The notes: generated by a model not told the origin, from the letters alone. DNA of 64,000 nucleotides from an uncultured Paracoccaceae bacterium (GCA_947489705.1 CANLEQ010000010.1:1-64000), one strand, 5' to 3'. Shown: positions 1 to 9,353, counted from the first letter of the stretch. Numbers and translations are program-made.

Positions 1-382
1 GCAGCGCGACTGACCAGCTCGGCCCGCCGGTGAGCGCGAGGCCTGTCGCGAGCTACACCATTTCGCGGGACACGACCTTCATGAAGATTGTAAGGCTAAG
101 GTCGCCACCGATATTGAACGGCTTCGCGCGCAGGTTTTCACAGGATCTCTTCGGGGCGGTCGCTGAAAGACACATCGCAGCCGCATCCATCCGCGCTTTA
201 CCAGCGCAATCCGACGAGGGTTTGAGGCGACGTGGAAGGCTAATCGCTGAAAGCAGCGGTTGTGACGGTTCGCGATCCGAAGGTGACGTTCCAGAAATAC
301 CCAGTGCACCCAGGGGGAAGTCGTGGGGGGTCTAGAACAAGCGGTCTAACTGTTTGTATATATACAGAAAAACAGGATTTAG
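1..382. other. No supported gene at left edge
   Basis: I find no reading frame here with recognisable protein features; the short open frames on both strands look random. The last 40 bases are unusually A/T-rich for this window and contain the 12-bp palindrome TGTATATATACA at 355-366. On the minus strand this lies just downstream of tRNA-Ser, followed by a short T run (about 372-376 read in reverse) that could end its transcript. The stretch could be the edge of something integrated at the tRNA, but too little is visible to say. Confidence 0.4.
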
Positions 383-472
383 TGGCGGAGCGACAGGGAT
401 TCGAACCCTGGAGACGGTTTCCCGCCTACACACTTTCCAGGCGTGCGCCTTCGACCACTCGGCCACCGCTCC
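383..472 (-). tRNA. tRNA-Ser(GGA)
   Basis: Read on the minus strand this is a 90-nt class II tRNA. It starts GGAGCGGTGGCCGAGTGG, has the anticodon loop CTGGAAA (anticodon GGA, reading UCC/UCU), a long variable arm, a T-loop in GGTTCGAATCC, and an encoded CCA end. The long variable arm and GGA anticodon identify it as serine. Serine tRNA genes are common integration sites, and this one stands at the left edge of the window. Confidence 0.97.
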
Positions 473-531
473 GTGCGGAGCGCGTAGCGCAAAACCGGGG
501 GAAGATGCAAGGGCGACCGAGCGTCGAATGA

Positions 532-1242
532 TCACGCGTCGAGATGCAGATAGACCCGGCGGTTCTGGCCGCCTTTCTTTTCCACCTTGCCGAGCCTAAG
601 CCGCCCGATCTCGCCGGTACGCGAGACATGCGTTCCGCCGCAGGGTTGCAGATCGATCTGCTCCCGTTCGGTTCCGATCCGCACCAGACGGATGCGACCT
701 GCGCCTCGGGGCGGTTGAACGCGGAGCGTCTTGACGAGGCCCGGATCCGCATCGAGCGCGGTCTCGTCGACCCACTCGGTCGTGACGGCAAGATCGCGGC
801 GAACCAGATCATCAAGCGCCGCCGAGATCGCCGCCTTATCCTCGGGCGGTGCGGGCATGTCGAAATCGAGGCGGCCCTTGCCGGTCGAGATCGATCCGCC
901 GGTCACCGGCAGCGGGATCACGACGGAGAGCAGGTGAAGTGCGGTGTGCATACGCATATGGGCCCATCGGCGGTCCCAGTCGATCGTCTGGACGACGTCT
1001 TGTCCGATCGCGGGAAGTGCACCCTCACCGAGGCGCAGGATCGGGCCGCCCTCGCCCTTCTCGCAGTTCTCGACGATGGCCGCTCCGCCCTCCCAGGACA
1101 GGTGGCCCGTATCTCCCGGTTGTCCTCCGCCTGTGGCATAGAAAAGCGTCGGATCGATGCGCACCCAATTGTCCCCTACCTCGATGACGCGACCGGGTGC
1201 GGTCCTGAGATAGGGATCTTCCAGATGCAGTTCCGTGATCAT
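532..1242 (-). CDS. alaX: Alanyl-tRNA editing protein (AlaX)
   Basis: 236 aa. A free-standing relative of the AlaRS editing domain, expected to hydrolyse Ser-tRNA(Ala) or Gly-tRNA(Ala) in trans in the cytoplasm. The metal-binding signature is visible: HTALH at residues 99-103 and CGGTH at 201-205. The N-terminal half (YATGGGQPGDTG, about 35-46) is the OB-like part shared with AlaRS. The ATG overlaps the TGA of the upstream channel gene by 4 nt (ATGA), which supports this start rather than any start inside that gene and suggests translational coupling. It ends just before the tRNA-Ser gene. Confidence 0.9.
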   Translation of the reverse strand: MITELHLEDPYLRTAPGRVIEVGDNWVRIDPTLFYATGGGQPGDTGHLSWEGGAAIVENCEKGEGGPILRLGEGALPAIGQDVVQTIDWDRRWAHMRMHTALHLLSVVIPLPVTGGSISTGKGRLDFDMPAPPEDKAAISAALDDLVRRDLAVTTEWVDETALDADPGLVKTLRVQPPRGAGRIRLVRIGTEREQIDLQPCGGTHVSRTGEIGRLRLGKVEKKGGQNRRVYLHLDA

Positions 1243-3548
1243 GGGGCAGCGTCCTTTGGCATCGGCTGAAGTACTTCCGGGTTGCGCAGCCAGACGTCGC
1301 GTTGCGCGAAGGGGATCTCGATGCCTTCCTTGCGGAACCGGCTGGCAATGGCGTGCAGCAGATCGCTCTGGACCTGCACCACGAAGTTGACGTCCCGCAG
1401 GATGGCACGGATCTCGAAATCGAGCGAATCCGCGCCGAAAGCGCGGAAGAGCACCGCCGGCGGCGGATTCAGGATGACCATCGGATGCGCTTCGGCGATC
1501 TCCCTCAGCACGTCCGCGACCCATTCGGTATCCGTGCCGTAGGCGACCCCGACGGGCACGATCACGCGCCCGACATTGTTTCCGCGGGTCCAGTTCGTCA
1601 CCGTTCCGGAGACCAGATCGGCGTTGGGGACGATGACATCGGTACGGTCGAATGTCTCGATCCGCGTGGATCGCACCGAGATGTCGCGCACATAGCCCAT
1701 CTGGTCGCCGACCTGAATCCAGTCGCCCTCGGAGATCGGTCGCTCGATCAACAGGATGATACCGGAAACGAAGTTCGAGACCACGTTCTGCAGACCGAAG
1801 CCGATACCGACGGAAAGGGCGCCGGCGACGATCGCGAGCGACGAGAGGTCGATGCCGGCGCTCGTGATGGCGATTATGGCGGCGAGGAATATGCCGACAT
1901 AGCCCACACCCGCGACGATCGCGTTGCGCCCCCCGACATCGAGGCGGGTCTTGGGCAGGACAGTGCTCCGCAACGTTCCCTGTACGAACCGGGTTAGCGC
2001 GTAGCCAAGTGCGAAGATCAGCAGGAAGGTAAGGAAATCGCCCGGTGAGACCCGTGTATCGCCCCAGGTGAATCCGGTACGGAACCGCGACCAGATCTCG
2101 GTCAGATCCGCCACGCGCGCACCCCATATGAGCGCATAGAGCGGTAGGGCCAGCAACACGAGGGCAAAGCCGATGAGCAGTGGTGCCAGCGCCTCGTTCT
2201 CGCCCTCCGGCGTGCCGGTCATCAGGGCATAGAGATCCGAAACTAGCTTCTGCAGCAGGCCCAGAAGGGCAGTGAGAGCGAGCGTGACGGTCGCGGGAGC
2301 CATCAGCGACTGCGTTGCATTGCTGTAGCCGATCGCCGCCAGCGCAATGCCGGCGACACCTGCGATGACGGCAAGGCGGCCAAGCAGGCGGGTCAGAGAT
2401 CCACCCAGATTGCGTCCGTCTCCCGGCACCTCCTGGGTGCCCAGTGCCACAAGCACCCGTCCCGCCCGGAAGAGCAGCATCCCCAATACCAGCCGCGGAA
2501 GGAACTTGACGACATCGACCGCGATGCCGGATTGGCCGGTGAGTTGCGCAAGCGCCTCGATCGCGATGATCAGCGCGAGAGCGTATCCCAGCAGGGACGT
2601 GACTTGACGCAAACCGCTCAGAAGCGGACCATCCTCCTGCCAGAACGAGGGAACGAGCGCTTCCGTCTTGAAAAGGACGTGGACCAGCCACTTTGCCACG
2701 AAGATCGGAAGCAAGATGAGCGGTGCCGCATACAGAAGGTCCTGCGGCGGACCAGCGAAAAGCCCCGTCAGTGCCGCCGCATGCGCCAGGAGGAGAATTC
2801 CGAAAGCGGGAAGCGCGACCTGACCGAGCGACAGAAGGAAGAACAGCACCCCACGTCCCCGAGGCGTCTGGTTCACCACCCAGCGTGCAAATATCCGGAT
2901 CCACCACCGACTGCGCACGATCAGCATGAGTGCGATCACGGCAAGGGGCAAGGCCACGGGAAGCGCATCGAGCGCGCGCCCGCGCGCGTCAGTGTCCTGC
3001 CAGCGTCCCCGAACGGGATCCACCGTATCCGACCACGCCTGTCGCAGGAAATCGGCCCCGTCGTTCCAGTATACGGGATTGAGCGGCGATCCGTTCCGGG
3101 CGAGGAATTGCTGCGCGTATTGATCGCGGATCGTCCTGTCGATCTGCGCGATCAGCGCATCGGCGAGCGTGTAGGCTTCCTCGGCGCTGACGACGGGAGC
3201 GCGCAGCTCGGCGAGTTGATCGTTGAGCGACGCGCGACGCTCCGCCACGTCCGGGGCTTCGGGCTCCTCGCCTTCGGCGGGTGCGGGGCCAAGCGCGTCG
3301 AGTTGGCTCTGGACCGTCGCGATGCGGGTGGCGTTCACGTCCTGCGCGCTCAGAAAGGTGCTGCGCCGGCTCGCGAGGTCCGCACGCAGGGATTCCAGGC
3401 GGGAAATGTCGGTCGGATCGTTCAGGGTCTCCTGAACGCTTTCGGCGAAGTCGGCCCAGCCGTCGAAATCGGGAGCGTCAGACGTCTGGGCCAGCGCCGG
3501 AAGCGCCAGAAGGATCAGAACGGCCAGCGCATGCGCAAGCCTGAACAT
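1239..3548 (-). CDS. DUF3772 mechanosensitive channel, MscS family
   Basis: 769 aa inner-membrane protein. It starts with a clear signal peptide (hydrophobic residues about 5-18, ending ALAQ), followed by a periplasmic, partly coiled-coil DUF3772 region to about residue 190, many membrane helices, and a C-terminal MscS domain. The pore-lining/beta region is marked by SVGIGFGLQNVVSNF and by IERPISEGDW. Such channels release solutes on hypo-osmotic shock. The ATG overlaps the cysK stop by 1 nt (TGATG), and the stop overlaps the alaX start. An ATG farther upstream would lie inside cysK, so this start is preferred. Confidence 0.9.
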   Translation of the reverse strand: MFRLAHALAVLILLALPALAQTSDAPDFDGWADFAESVQETLNDPTDISRLESLRADLASRRSTFLSAQDVNATRIATVQSQLDALGPAPAEGEEPEAPDVAERRASLNDQLAELRAPVVSAEEAYTLADALIAQIDRTIRDQYAQQFLARNGSPLNPVYWNDGADFLRQAWSDTVDPVRGRWQDTDARGRALDALPVALPLAVIALMLIVRSRWWIRIFARWVVNQTPRGRGVLFFLLSLGQVALPAFGILLLAHAAALTGLFAGPPQDLLYAAPLILLPIFVAKWLVHVLFKTEALVPSFWQEDGPLLSGLRQVTSLLGYALALIIAIEALAQLTGQSGIAVDVVKFLPRLVLGMLLFRAGRVLVALGTQEVPGDGRNLGGSLTRLLGRLAVIAGVAGIALAAIGYSNATQSLMAPATVTLALTALLGLLQKLVSDLYALMTGTPEGENEALAPLLIGFALVLLALPLYALIWGARVADLTEIWSRFRTGFTWGDTRVSPGDFLTFLLIFALGYALTRFVQGTLRSTVLPKTRLDVGGRNAIVAGVGYVGIFLAAIIAITSAGIDLSSLAIVAGALSVGIGFGLQNVVSNFVSGIILLIERPISEGDWIQVGDQMGYVRDISVRSTRIETFDRTDVIVPNADLVSGTVTNWTRGNNVGRVIVPVGVAYGTDTEWVADVLREIAEAHPMVILNPPPAVLFRAFGADSLDFEIRAILRDVNFVVQVQSDLLHAIASRFRKEGIEIPFAQRDVWLRNPEVLQPMPKDAAP

Positions 3549-4579
3549 CAGGCGTCGACAAAGACCGACGGCAACATGCGCGCGCTTCCCTTGCGAAGCC
3601 ATTCGGGCACCGGAAGACCCTTCTCGTCGAGGAATTCCGGGTTGAAGATCTTCGACTGATACCGCGTCCCGTAATCGCAGAGCACCGTTACGATGGTGTG
3701 GCCCGGCCCCAGTTCCCGGGCGAGATGCATGGCCCCCGCGACATTGACGCCGGTCGAGCCCCCCATGCAAAGACCTTCCTTCAGCAGCAGGTCGAACACG
3801 ACCGGCAGCGCCTCCGAATCGGGAATGCGCCAGGCGAAATCCGGGGTGAAACCTTCCAGATTGCCGGTGACGCGACCCTGCCCGATCCCTTCCGAGATAC
3901 TGTCGCCGGGGTTTTCCTCGCCCGTATAGATCTTGAGAAGCCCGGCCCCTTCCGGATCGGCGAGGCCGATCTTGACGCCTTTCGGCTGCAGGATCTCAGC
4001 CACGCCCGCGATCGTGCCGCCGGTGCCCGCGGCACAGATGAACCCGTCCACGCGGCCGCCTGTCTGCTCCCAGATTTCGGGACCAGTGCCCTCGATATGG
4101 GCCCGGCGATTGGCGGTATTGTCGAACTGGTTGGCCCAGATCGCACCCTTCTCCTCCGACTCCGCCAGTCTCTCGGCGAGACGGCCGGAATACTTGATGT
4201 AGTTGTTCTCGTTCTTGTAAGGCACCGCCGGCACTTCGACCAAAGTGGCGCCCGCCAGACGCAGCATGTCCTTCTTCTCCTGGCTCTGCGTCTCGGGGAT
4301 GACGATCACCGATTTGAACCCCATCGATGCGCCTACGAGGCTGAGCCCGATGCCGGTATTGCCGGCCGTCCCCTCCACGATCGTGCCGCCCGGCTGGAGC
4401 AGCCCCTTTTCCACCGCATCGCGGATGATGAAGAGCGCTGCGCGGTCCTTGACGCTCTGGCCGGGATTCATGAATTCGGCCTTGCCGAGGATCTCGCATC
4501 CTGTCGCTTCGGAAGGACCGTCGAGACGGAGAAGAGGCGTGTTGCCAACGGCGGCGGCAAGATCGCTGTGGATGGTCAT
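3548..4579 (-). CDS. cysK: Cysteine synthase A
   Basis: 343 aa. PLP enzyme making cysteine from O-acetylserine and sulfide. The PLP lysine is in NPGQSVKDR (K44), the substrate loop is TAGNTGIG (about 71-78, with Ala where classical CysK has Ser), and the PLP-phosphate loop is GTGGTIAG (about 185-192). It is longer than E. coli CysK because of a C-terminal extension (YGTRYQSKIFNPEFL and beyond). The neighbourhood with trgA and trgB matches the tellurite-resistance region described in Rhodobacter sphaeroides, where cysK also contributes to resistance. It is followed directly by the MscS-type channel. Confidence 0.93.
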   Translation of the reverse strand: MTIHSDLAAAVGNTPLLRLDGPSEATGCEILGKAEFMNPGQSVKDRAALFIIRDAVEKGLLQPGGTIVEGTAGNTGIGLSLVGASMGFKSVIVIPETQSQEKKDMLRLAGATLVEVPAVPYKNENNYIKYSGRLAERLAESEEKGAIWANQFDNTANRRAHIEGTGPEIWEQTGGRVDGFICAAGTGGTIAGVAEILQPKGVKIGLADPEGAGLLKIYTGEENPGDSISEGIGQGRVTGNLEGFTPDFAWRIPDSEALPVVFDLLLKEGLCMGGSTGVNVAGAMHLARELGPGHTIVTVLCDYGTRYQSKIFNPEFLDEKGLPVPEWLRKGSARMLPSVFVDA

Positions 4580-4640
4580 GCGGTCGGTCTCCCGGAGGCG
4601 TGTCGTTTCTCGGTGTAGCTATTCCTGCCGCGCGCCAACA

Positions 4641-5753
4641 TCAAGCAAAGCGCCCTGCGGCCCGTTCACGTTCGAGCCAGAGGGCGCTCAGCACGGTCGG
4701 GCCGGTCTCGACCTCGCCCGATGCGACAAGATCCATCAGTCGCTCGAACGGAATGACATGGGCGCGGATGTCCTCCCCCTCCGCTTCAAGGCCGCCCAGC
4801 CCTTCCGCCTCCTTGGAGAGGTCGGTGACGCCGACATAGCAGAACAGATATTCGGTGACCGCGCCCGGGCTGGGATAATTGCCGCCGATGAAATGGAGCG
4901 CCGAAATCGACAGATCCGCCTCTTCCAGCGCCTCGCGTCGGCCGGCCTGCTCGGGCGTCTCTCCGGGATCGATGCGACCCGCGATGGGTTCAAGCGCCCA
5001 GGGCCGCGGATCTCCTCGCAAGAACGGTGCCGCCCGGAACTGTTCGACGAGCATCACCAGATCCCGGGCGGGATCGTAGGGCAGAACGGTCACAGCATCG
5101 CCCATCACGAAGCCCGCCCGCTTCACCGGCTCGCTCGCAGATCCGTCGAAACGCGGATGCCGCAACGTGACCTCGTCCACCGCGAAGTAATCCGCGTAGG
5201 GCCTTTCGCGGGCCAGAACCTCGATCCGGTCACGATGGATATCGGCGCGCAACGTCGCGGGTGCGTCGTGTTGGGCTGCACGCAACCCCGATGCGGCGCG
5301 GATGAAGATCGTGGGGACCCTCCCTCGCAGCGTTGCACCGTCGATCCGGCCGAAATAGGACATGCTCTCGGCGGCAGCCCGTCGGGTGAGTTCACCCCGG
5401 TCCGCGCGCCACGCATCGAGGCACCAGTCTTCGTCCGAGGCGGCGGCGTCCGGCGCGCGATAGAGAATGACCTCCCGCGGGACGCCCTCGACGATCAGTT
5501 GCATCGTTTCGGGACCAAAACCGAACCCCTCCTCGTAGAAATGCAGCCGCACCATCGCGACGGCATCGGGCGCGATCAACAGCCCCCGCGCAACCGATCC
5601 GGCATGGGGAACGAGGACAGGAAAATCCGCCCCGGCCGCCCGCCGGACCCGGTGATCGGGCAGGTATGCGTCGCACCCGTCGATGGCGCCTCCCGCCACC
5701 AGCGCGCGCAATTCGGGATCGAGCAGGGTTCCGAAGAGGAAAAGGCCGCTCAT
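4641..5753 (-). CDS. trgB: TrgB: GGCT-like domain fused to NUDIX hydrolase
   Basis: 370 aa, two domains. Residues about 1-145 resemble the gamma-glutamylcyclotransferase/AIG2 fold (start MSGLFLFGTLLDPEL, then a FYEEGFGFG segment). The C-terminal half is an ADP-ribose-pyrophosphatase-type NUDIX domain. Its box runs from GRIDPGETPEQAG to REALEEAD, followed by the SPGAVTEY stretch typical of ADP-ribose hydrolases. It is homologous to the tellurite-resistance protein TrgB of R. sphaeroides; the chemical link to tellurite is not settled. The ATG overlaps the trgA stop by 4 nt (ATGA). Any longer frame reading through trgA is ruled out by the trgA frame. Confidence 0.9.
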   Translation of the reverse strand: MSGLFLFGTLLDPELRALVAGGAIDGCDAYLPDHRVRRAAGADFPVLVPHAGSVARGLLIAPDAVAMVRLHFYEEGFGFGPETMQLIVEGVPREVILYRAPDAAASDEDWCLDAWRADRGELTRRAAAESMSYFGRIDGATLRGRVPTIFIRAASGLRAAQHDAPATLRADIHRDRIEVLARERPYADYFAVDEVTLRHPRFDGSASEPVKRAGFVMGDAVTVLPYDPARDLVMLVEQFRAAPFLRGDPRPWALEPIAGRIDPGETPEQAGRREALEEADLSISALHFIGGNYPSPGAVTEYLFCYVGVTDLSKEAEGLGGLEAEGEDIRAHVIPFERLMDLVASGEVETGPTVLSALWLERERAAGRFA

Positions 5754-6196
5754 GAATGTTCGCGCCGCGAGACCATCTCGACCAGCAGGCCCATCACGAT
5801 CGATCCGAGGCCGAGAACCGGCAATGCCAGCCCCGGCCAAGTGTATGCGGCGTAGTCGAGCATCAGTGAAACCATGTCTTCCAACCCTTCGAGTGGCCCG
5901 TCGTACCTGACGGCGAGGGCGCGGTCCAACATCTCGTAGCCCGCCCAGATCAGGGTCGACCAGAAGACGATGGCGAGGGCCGTGGTCACGCCGATCCCTG
6001 CCGCCTCGGCCATGCCCCTGCCCGCATGCCGACCCGATATGCGCCACCCGAGCACAAGGCCGATCACGGCGGTGACCTCCGCCGCGCGCCCGAGGGACTG
6101 GAATTCGGGAAGGTTCGGCGAGACCTGGCGGCTCGCGATCCATGAGAGCGCGGCAAAGCCCAACGCGGCGACGAGCTTGGCGGCGGTCGGATACAT
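5750..6196 (-). CDS. trgA: TrgA family membrane protein
   Basis: 148 aa, almost entirely membrane. I count about four hydrophobic helices (residues roughly 5-22, 38-50, 68-88 and 120-140), with a charged loop around 92-105 (YDGPLEGLEDM) and a basic C-terminus. It is recognised by its pairing with trgB and by resemblance to R. sphaeroides TrgA, which is needed for high-level tellurite resistance; its molecular activity is unknown. The start ATG overlaps the stop of the decayed cfa gene by 1 nt, so trgA probably depended on translation of that gene or on its promoter. Confidence 0.85.
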   Translation of the reverse strand: MYPTAAKLVAALGFAALSWIASRQVSPNLPEFQSLGRAAEVTAVIGLVLGWRISGRHAGRGMAEAAGIGVTTALAIVFWSTLIWAGYEMLDRALAVRYDGPLEGLEDMVSLMLDYAAYTWPGLALPVLGLGSIVMGLLVEMVSRREHS

Positions 6197-6935
6197 CAGG
6201 CGGGCTTTAACAGTGTGATCTTGGTCACGTCGCAATTCCCGCTTCGGAACGTCGCCACGCAGGAGGTGAGATGGAAGTTCCACATCCGGCGGAACCGCTC
6301 GTCGAACCCCATCGCGGCCGCATCTTTCCAGCGCGTGTTGAACGCATCGACCCAGAGACGCAGCGCCTGACTGTAACTTTCGCCAGATTCGACCGACCGC
6401 GCGGCATCCAGACCCGTGCGCTCGATCTGGGCGCGCGGAATGCTGGGACCCGGCAGCACGCCGCCGGGAAAGACGTACTTCTGGATGAAGTCGGGGCCGC
6501 GTTTGCAGACGTCCCACCGGCGATCCTGCACCGTGATGTTCCGCCGGGCTTGCCGCCGCGAGTTCGATGAAAGCCAGAACCGCACCCGCTCGTAGAGACG
6601 TAGCAGGTTTTCGCCCGGAAACACGTCACGGACCGCATCGTTATCCTCGGCGATCAGATCCATGAACGCCTGCAGATCGGGCGTCGACCACCAGCCATCG
6701 AGATAGGCATAGCAAAAGCCCAGATCGTCTCGCGGATCAGCCGCGCGAAGAGGTCGGGATGGTGGATGTCGAGTTCGGCCACGGGGCCAGGCAGGGCGCC
6801 CTCGACCAGGAACCGCCGACCGTCGGGGATCACGAAATCGAGCCGCCCGTTGCCGCGCGCCCGAGCCGAGAACGCCCGCGCGAAGTAGCGTGGCAGGTTC
6901 TTTTGCCCTCGGGTTGTCGTCGATACGTGCGTCAT
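6196..6935 (-). pseudogene. cfa: Cyclopropane-fatty-acid synthase remnant, frameshifted and core-deleted
   Basis: Reads as a CFA/SAM-dependent lipid methyltransferase with two lesions. The N-terminal part from ATG 6935 (good AGGAG upstream) is intact to LFARLIRE. One base is then missing at about 6727-6728, after which DLGFCYAYLDGWW continues in another frame. That frame runs to SNSRRQARRN and jumps straight to ITVQDRRWDV at about 6537-6542, omitting the part that normally holds the Rossmann/SAM-binding domain (my estimate about 155 residues). From there the C-terminal domain is well conserved (FIQKYVFPGG, GFDERFRRMWNF, SGNCDVTKIT) to its normal end. The product cannot bind SAM. The gene sits directly upstream of trgA. 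Confidence 0.88.
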
Positions 6936-7024
6936 GGTCTCCTGCTGAAACGGCACTTTAGCCATCCTCTCGCGGTGATCCACGCGAAAAACCCGCGCGC
7001 GCCCAAGCATCGGCCCCCGGCGTT

Positions 7025-7723
7025 TCAGTAAAGGCTCATCAGACGGTCGGGCTTCATCGACTTCAGCACGACCACCTCGGCGCCGTGGTCGACGCGATTG
7101 TAGAGATCGATGACGTCCTGATCGAGCATCCTGATGCACCCCGACGAAACCGACTTGCCGAGATATTGCGGCTCGCACGCTCCGTGAATGCGATAGAGTG
7201 TATCCTCGCCGTTCTGGAACAGATAGAGCGCGCGCGCCCCCAAGGGGTTGCCGGGGCCCGGATCCATGCCACCGTTGGCGATCGAATAGGGCTCGTACTG
7301 GGGTTGCCGCGCAACCATCTCGTCCGGCGGGGTCCACCGAGGCCAGGCGCGCTTGTATTGCATTCGCGCGGTTCCCGACCAGCCGAAACCTTCCGCCCCG
7401 ACGCTGACGCCGTATCGCAGCGCCTGGCCGTCGGCCTCGTTGAGATAGAGGAATGCGGCGTCGGGATCGACGATCACCGTCCCCGCGCCCAGCCCGGCAT
7501 GCGGTGAGGGGACGTGCCGGCGGAAAAGCTCCGGATCGACCACGCCGGGAGGGATGGCGGGCACCGGAAAGGGTTCGTCCCATATCGCCCCGTAGGCGTC
7601 CGGCACGGGCGCCGGCGGCGCGATCTCCGGCACGGCCGTGCGCGTGACCTCCGTCGGGCGACGGGCGCAGGCGGAAAGCCCGGCGGAGGCTCCGAAAGCC
7701 AGAAACATACGGCGTGAAAACAT
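7025..7723 (-). CDS. L,D-transpeptidase (YkuD domain), exported
   Basis: 232 aa. The N-terminus has a twin-arginine-like motif (SRRMFLAF) and ends in LSAC, so the protein may be a Tat-exported lipoprotein. The YkuD catalytic region covers about residues 80-222, with the active-site histidine in RIHGACEP and the nucleophilic cysteine in SSGCIRM. These enzymes make 3-3 peptidoglycan cross-links or attach proteins to peptidoglycan. A proline-rich linker (APPAPVPDAYG) follows the signal. It is monocistronic: 89 bases separate it from the cfa remnant and 134 bases from the photolyase stop. Confidence 0.9.
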   Translation of the reverse strand: MFSRRMFLAFGASAGLSACARRPTEVTRTAVPEIAPPAPVPDAYGAIWDEPFPVPAIPPGVVDPELFRRHVPSPHAGLGAGTVIVDPDAAFLYLNEADGQALRYGVSVGAEGFGWSGTARMQYKRAWPRWTPPDEMVARQPQYEPYSIANGGMDPGPGNPLGARALYLFQNGEDTLYRIHGACEPQYLGKSVSSGCIRMLDQDVIDLYNRVDHGAEVVVLKSMKPDRLMSLY

Positions 7724-7857
7724 GGCACGGCTCCTTGCGGCGCAGCTATGGGATGCGGTTTTAGGCGATCCCGGCTGGTCATAAATGCTTACTCAATTTT
7801 CAGAGGCTTGATGGTTAGTCCAGCGGCACGTCGAACGGACACGCCGTTGTGAACGGG

Positions 7858-9279
7858 CTAGAAATCGCGATTCTGATAGGCTTCGAGCGCGCGCTCACGA
7901 CCCTCCTTGTGGCCTACGATCGGCGCCGGATAGTCGTCGTCCGGCGACATCGGCCAGTGCCGCGGAATGGCGTCGAAATATTTCAACGCGTCCTCGTGCG
8001 GCGTCTCCCGGCCCTCGGCGATCCATCGGTGGACATAGGCGCGATCGCCGTCGAACTTGTCGAGCTGGGTGATCGGATTGAAGATACGGAAATACGGCGT
8101 CGCGTCCGGCCCGGACCCCGCGGCCCATTGCCAGCCCATGGAATTGTTCGCGGGGTCCCAGTCGATCAGGCAATCCTCAAACCATTCCTTTCCGATCCGC
8201 CAATGACACATCAGGTGCTTGGTCAGGTAGCTTGCCACGATCATCCGCGCACGGTTGTGCATCCGTCCGGTCACGAACATTTCGCGCATCGCCGCGTCGA
8301 CGAAGGGAATGCCGGTCCGGCCCTGCTTCCAGGCCTTGACCTCCGCAAGCCTCTCGTCCTCGTTCCAGGGAAAGGCATCCCATTCCTCGCGCCAGTTGTC
8401 GGTCAGGAGCCGCGGGGTGTGATAGAGCAGGTGATATGCGAATTCGCGCCATGCCAGTTCAGATAGCCATGTTCCGGCCCCGTCCCTGCCCTCGTTCTGC
8501 GCCTTCGTGGCCGCATGCCAGCAGGTCCGGGGCGAGATCTCTCCGTAGGTGAGGTTTTCGCTCAGCGACGAGGTGCCGTCGGTTGCAGGAACGTCACGCG
8601 CCGTCTCGTAGTCGTCGATCCGGTCGCGCGTGAACGCTTCGAGCCGCTCGTGCGCCGCAACCTCGCCAATTGTCGCGAACGGACGGACGATGCGGGCACC
8701 GCGGTTCATACCTGCGCCCATGTTCCAGTCTTTAAGATCGTCGCTGTCGGGCCATTGCGCGGGCGACGACAATTGCGGGGGCGCGGCAAGCGTCGCGGGG
8801 ACCTCGCGATCCTTCACCGCGCGCCAGTAAGGCGAATACACCTTGTAATAACCGCCCTGCTGGGTCTCGACCGACCACGGCTCGAACAGGAGATGACCGG
8901 GCTTGCTCCCCGCCTCGAGCCCCTGCCCCGTCAGCGCGGATTTGACCGCCTCGTCGCGGCGGATCGCGGCGGGATCGTAAGCCCGCGTCCACCAGATCGT
9001 CGTGGCCCCGGTCTCCTCCGCCAGTTGCTGGAGAACGTTCTCGGCGGTACCACGGCGCAGGATCAGGCGCGACCCGACCTCGCGGAGCCGCTCCTGAAAG
9101 CATTGGACGGCGAGACCGAGCCGCCATTTCGGCGCCGCGCCGTGGGTTTCGACGACCTCGTCGTGCACGAAGACCGGTACGATCGGCCGCCCCGTTTCGA
9201 CGGCCATGTCCAGCGCCGGGTGATCGGAGAGCCGCAGGTCGCGGCGGAACCACAGGATGATGGGGCTGTCACTGGCCAT
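7858..9279 (-). CDS. phrB: Deoxyribodipyrimidine photolyase
   Basis: 473 aa, full length for a class I CPD photolyase/cryptochrome. The N-terminal antenna-binding alpha/beta domain begins ILWFRRDLRLSDHPAL. The C-terminal FAD domain shows NRARMIVASYLTKH, CLIDWDPANNSMGWQW and PYFRIFNP, all in the FAD/lesion-binding helices. It repairs cyclobutane pyrimidine dimers using blue light. I chose ATG 9279 because CGGAGG stands 4-5 bases upstream; an earlier ATG at 9300 lacks such a site. Confidence 0.94.
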   Translation of the reverse strand: MASDSPIILWFRRDLRLSDHPALDMAVETGRPIVPVFVHDEVVETHGAAPKWRLGLAVQCFQERLREVGSRLILRRGTAENVLQQLAEETGATTIWWTRAYDPAAIRRDEAVKSALTGQGLEAGSKPGHLLFEPWSVETQQGGYYKVYSPYWRAVKDREVPATLAAPPQLSSPAQWPDSDDLKDWNMGAGMNRGARIVRPFATIGEVAAHERLEAFTRDRIDDYETARDVPATDGTSSLSENLTYGEISPRTCWHAATKAQNEGRDGAGTWLSELAWREFAYHLLYHTPRLLTDNWREEWDAFPWNEDERLAEVKAWKQGRTGIPFVDAAMREMFVTGRMHNRARMIVASYLTKHLMCHWRIGKEWFEDCLIDWDPANNSMGWQWAAGSGPDATPYFRIFNPITQLDKFDGDRAYVHRWIAEGRETPHEDALKYFDAIPRHWPMSPDDDYPAPIVGHKEGRERALEAYQNRDF

Positions 9280-9353
9280 GAAACCTCCGCGTATCGCCAT
9301 GGGGCATAGCTAGGCCGCGCGCCCCACCGTCAAGATGCCTCCCGCGACGCAGA

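Noticed and set aside
532-2907. Single 791-codon frame joining AlaX with upstream sequence
   Set aside because: Only the last 236 codons have AlaX similarity; the rest is out-of-frame reading of the MscS channel. The ATGA overlap gives a natural start at 1242.
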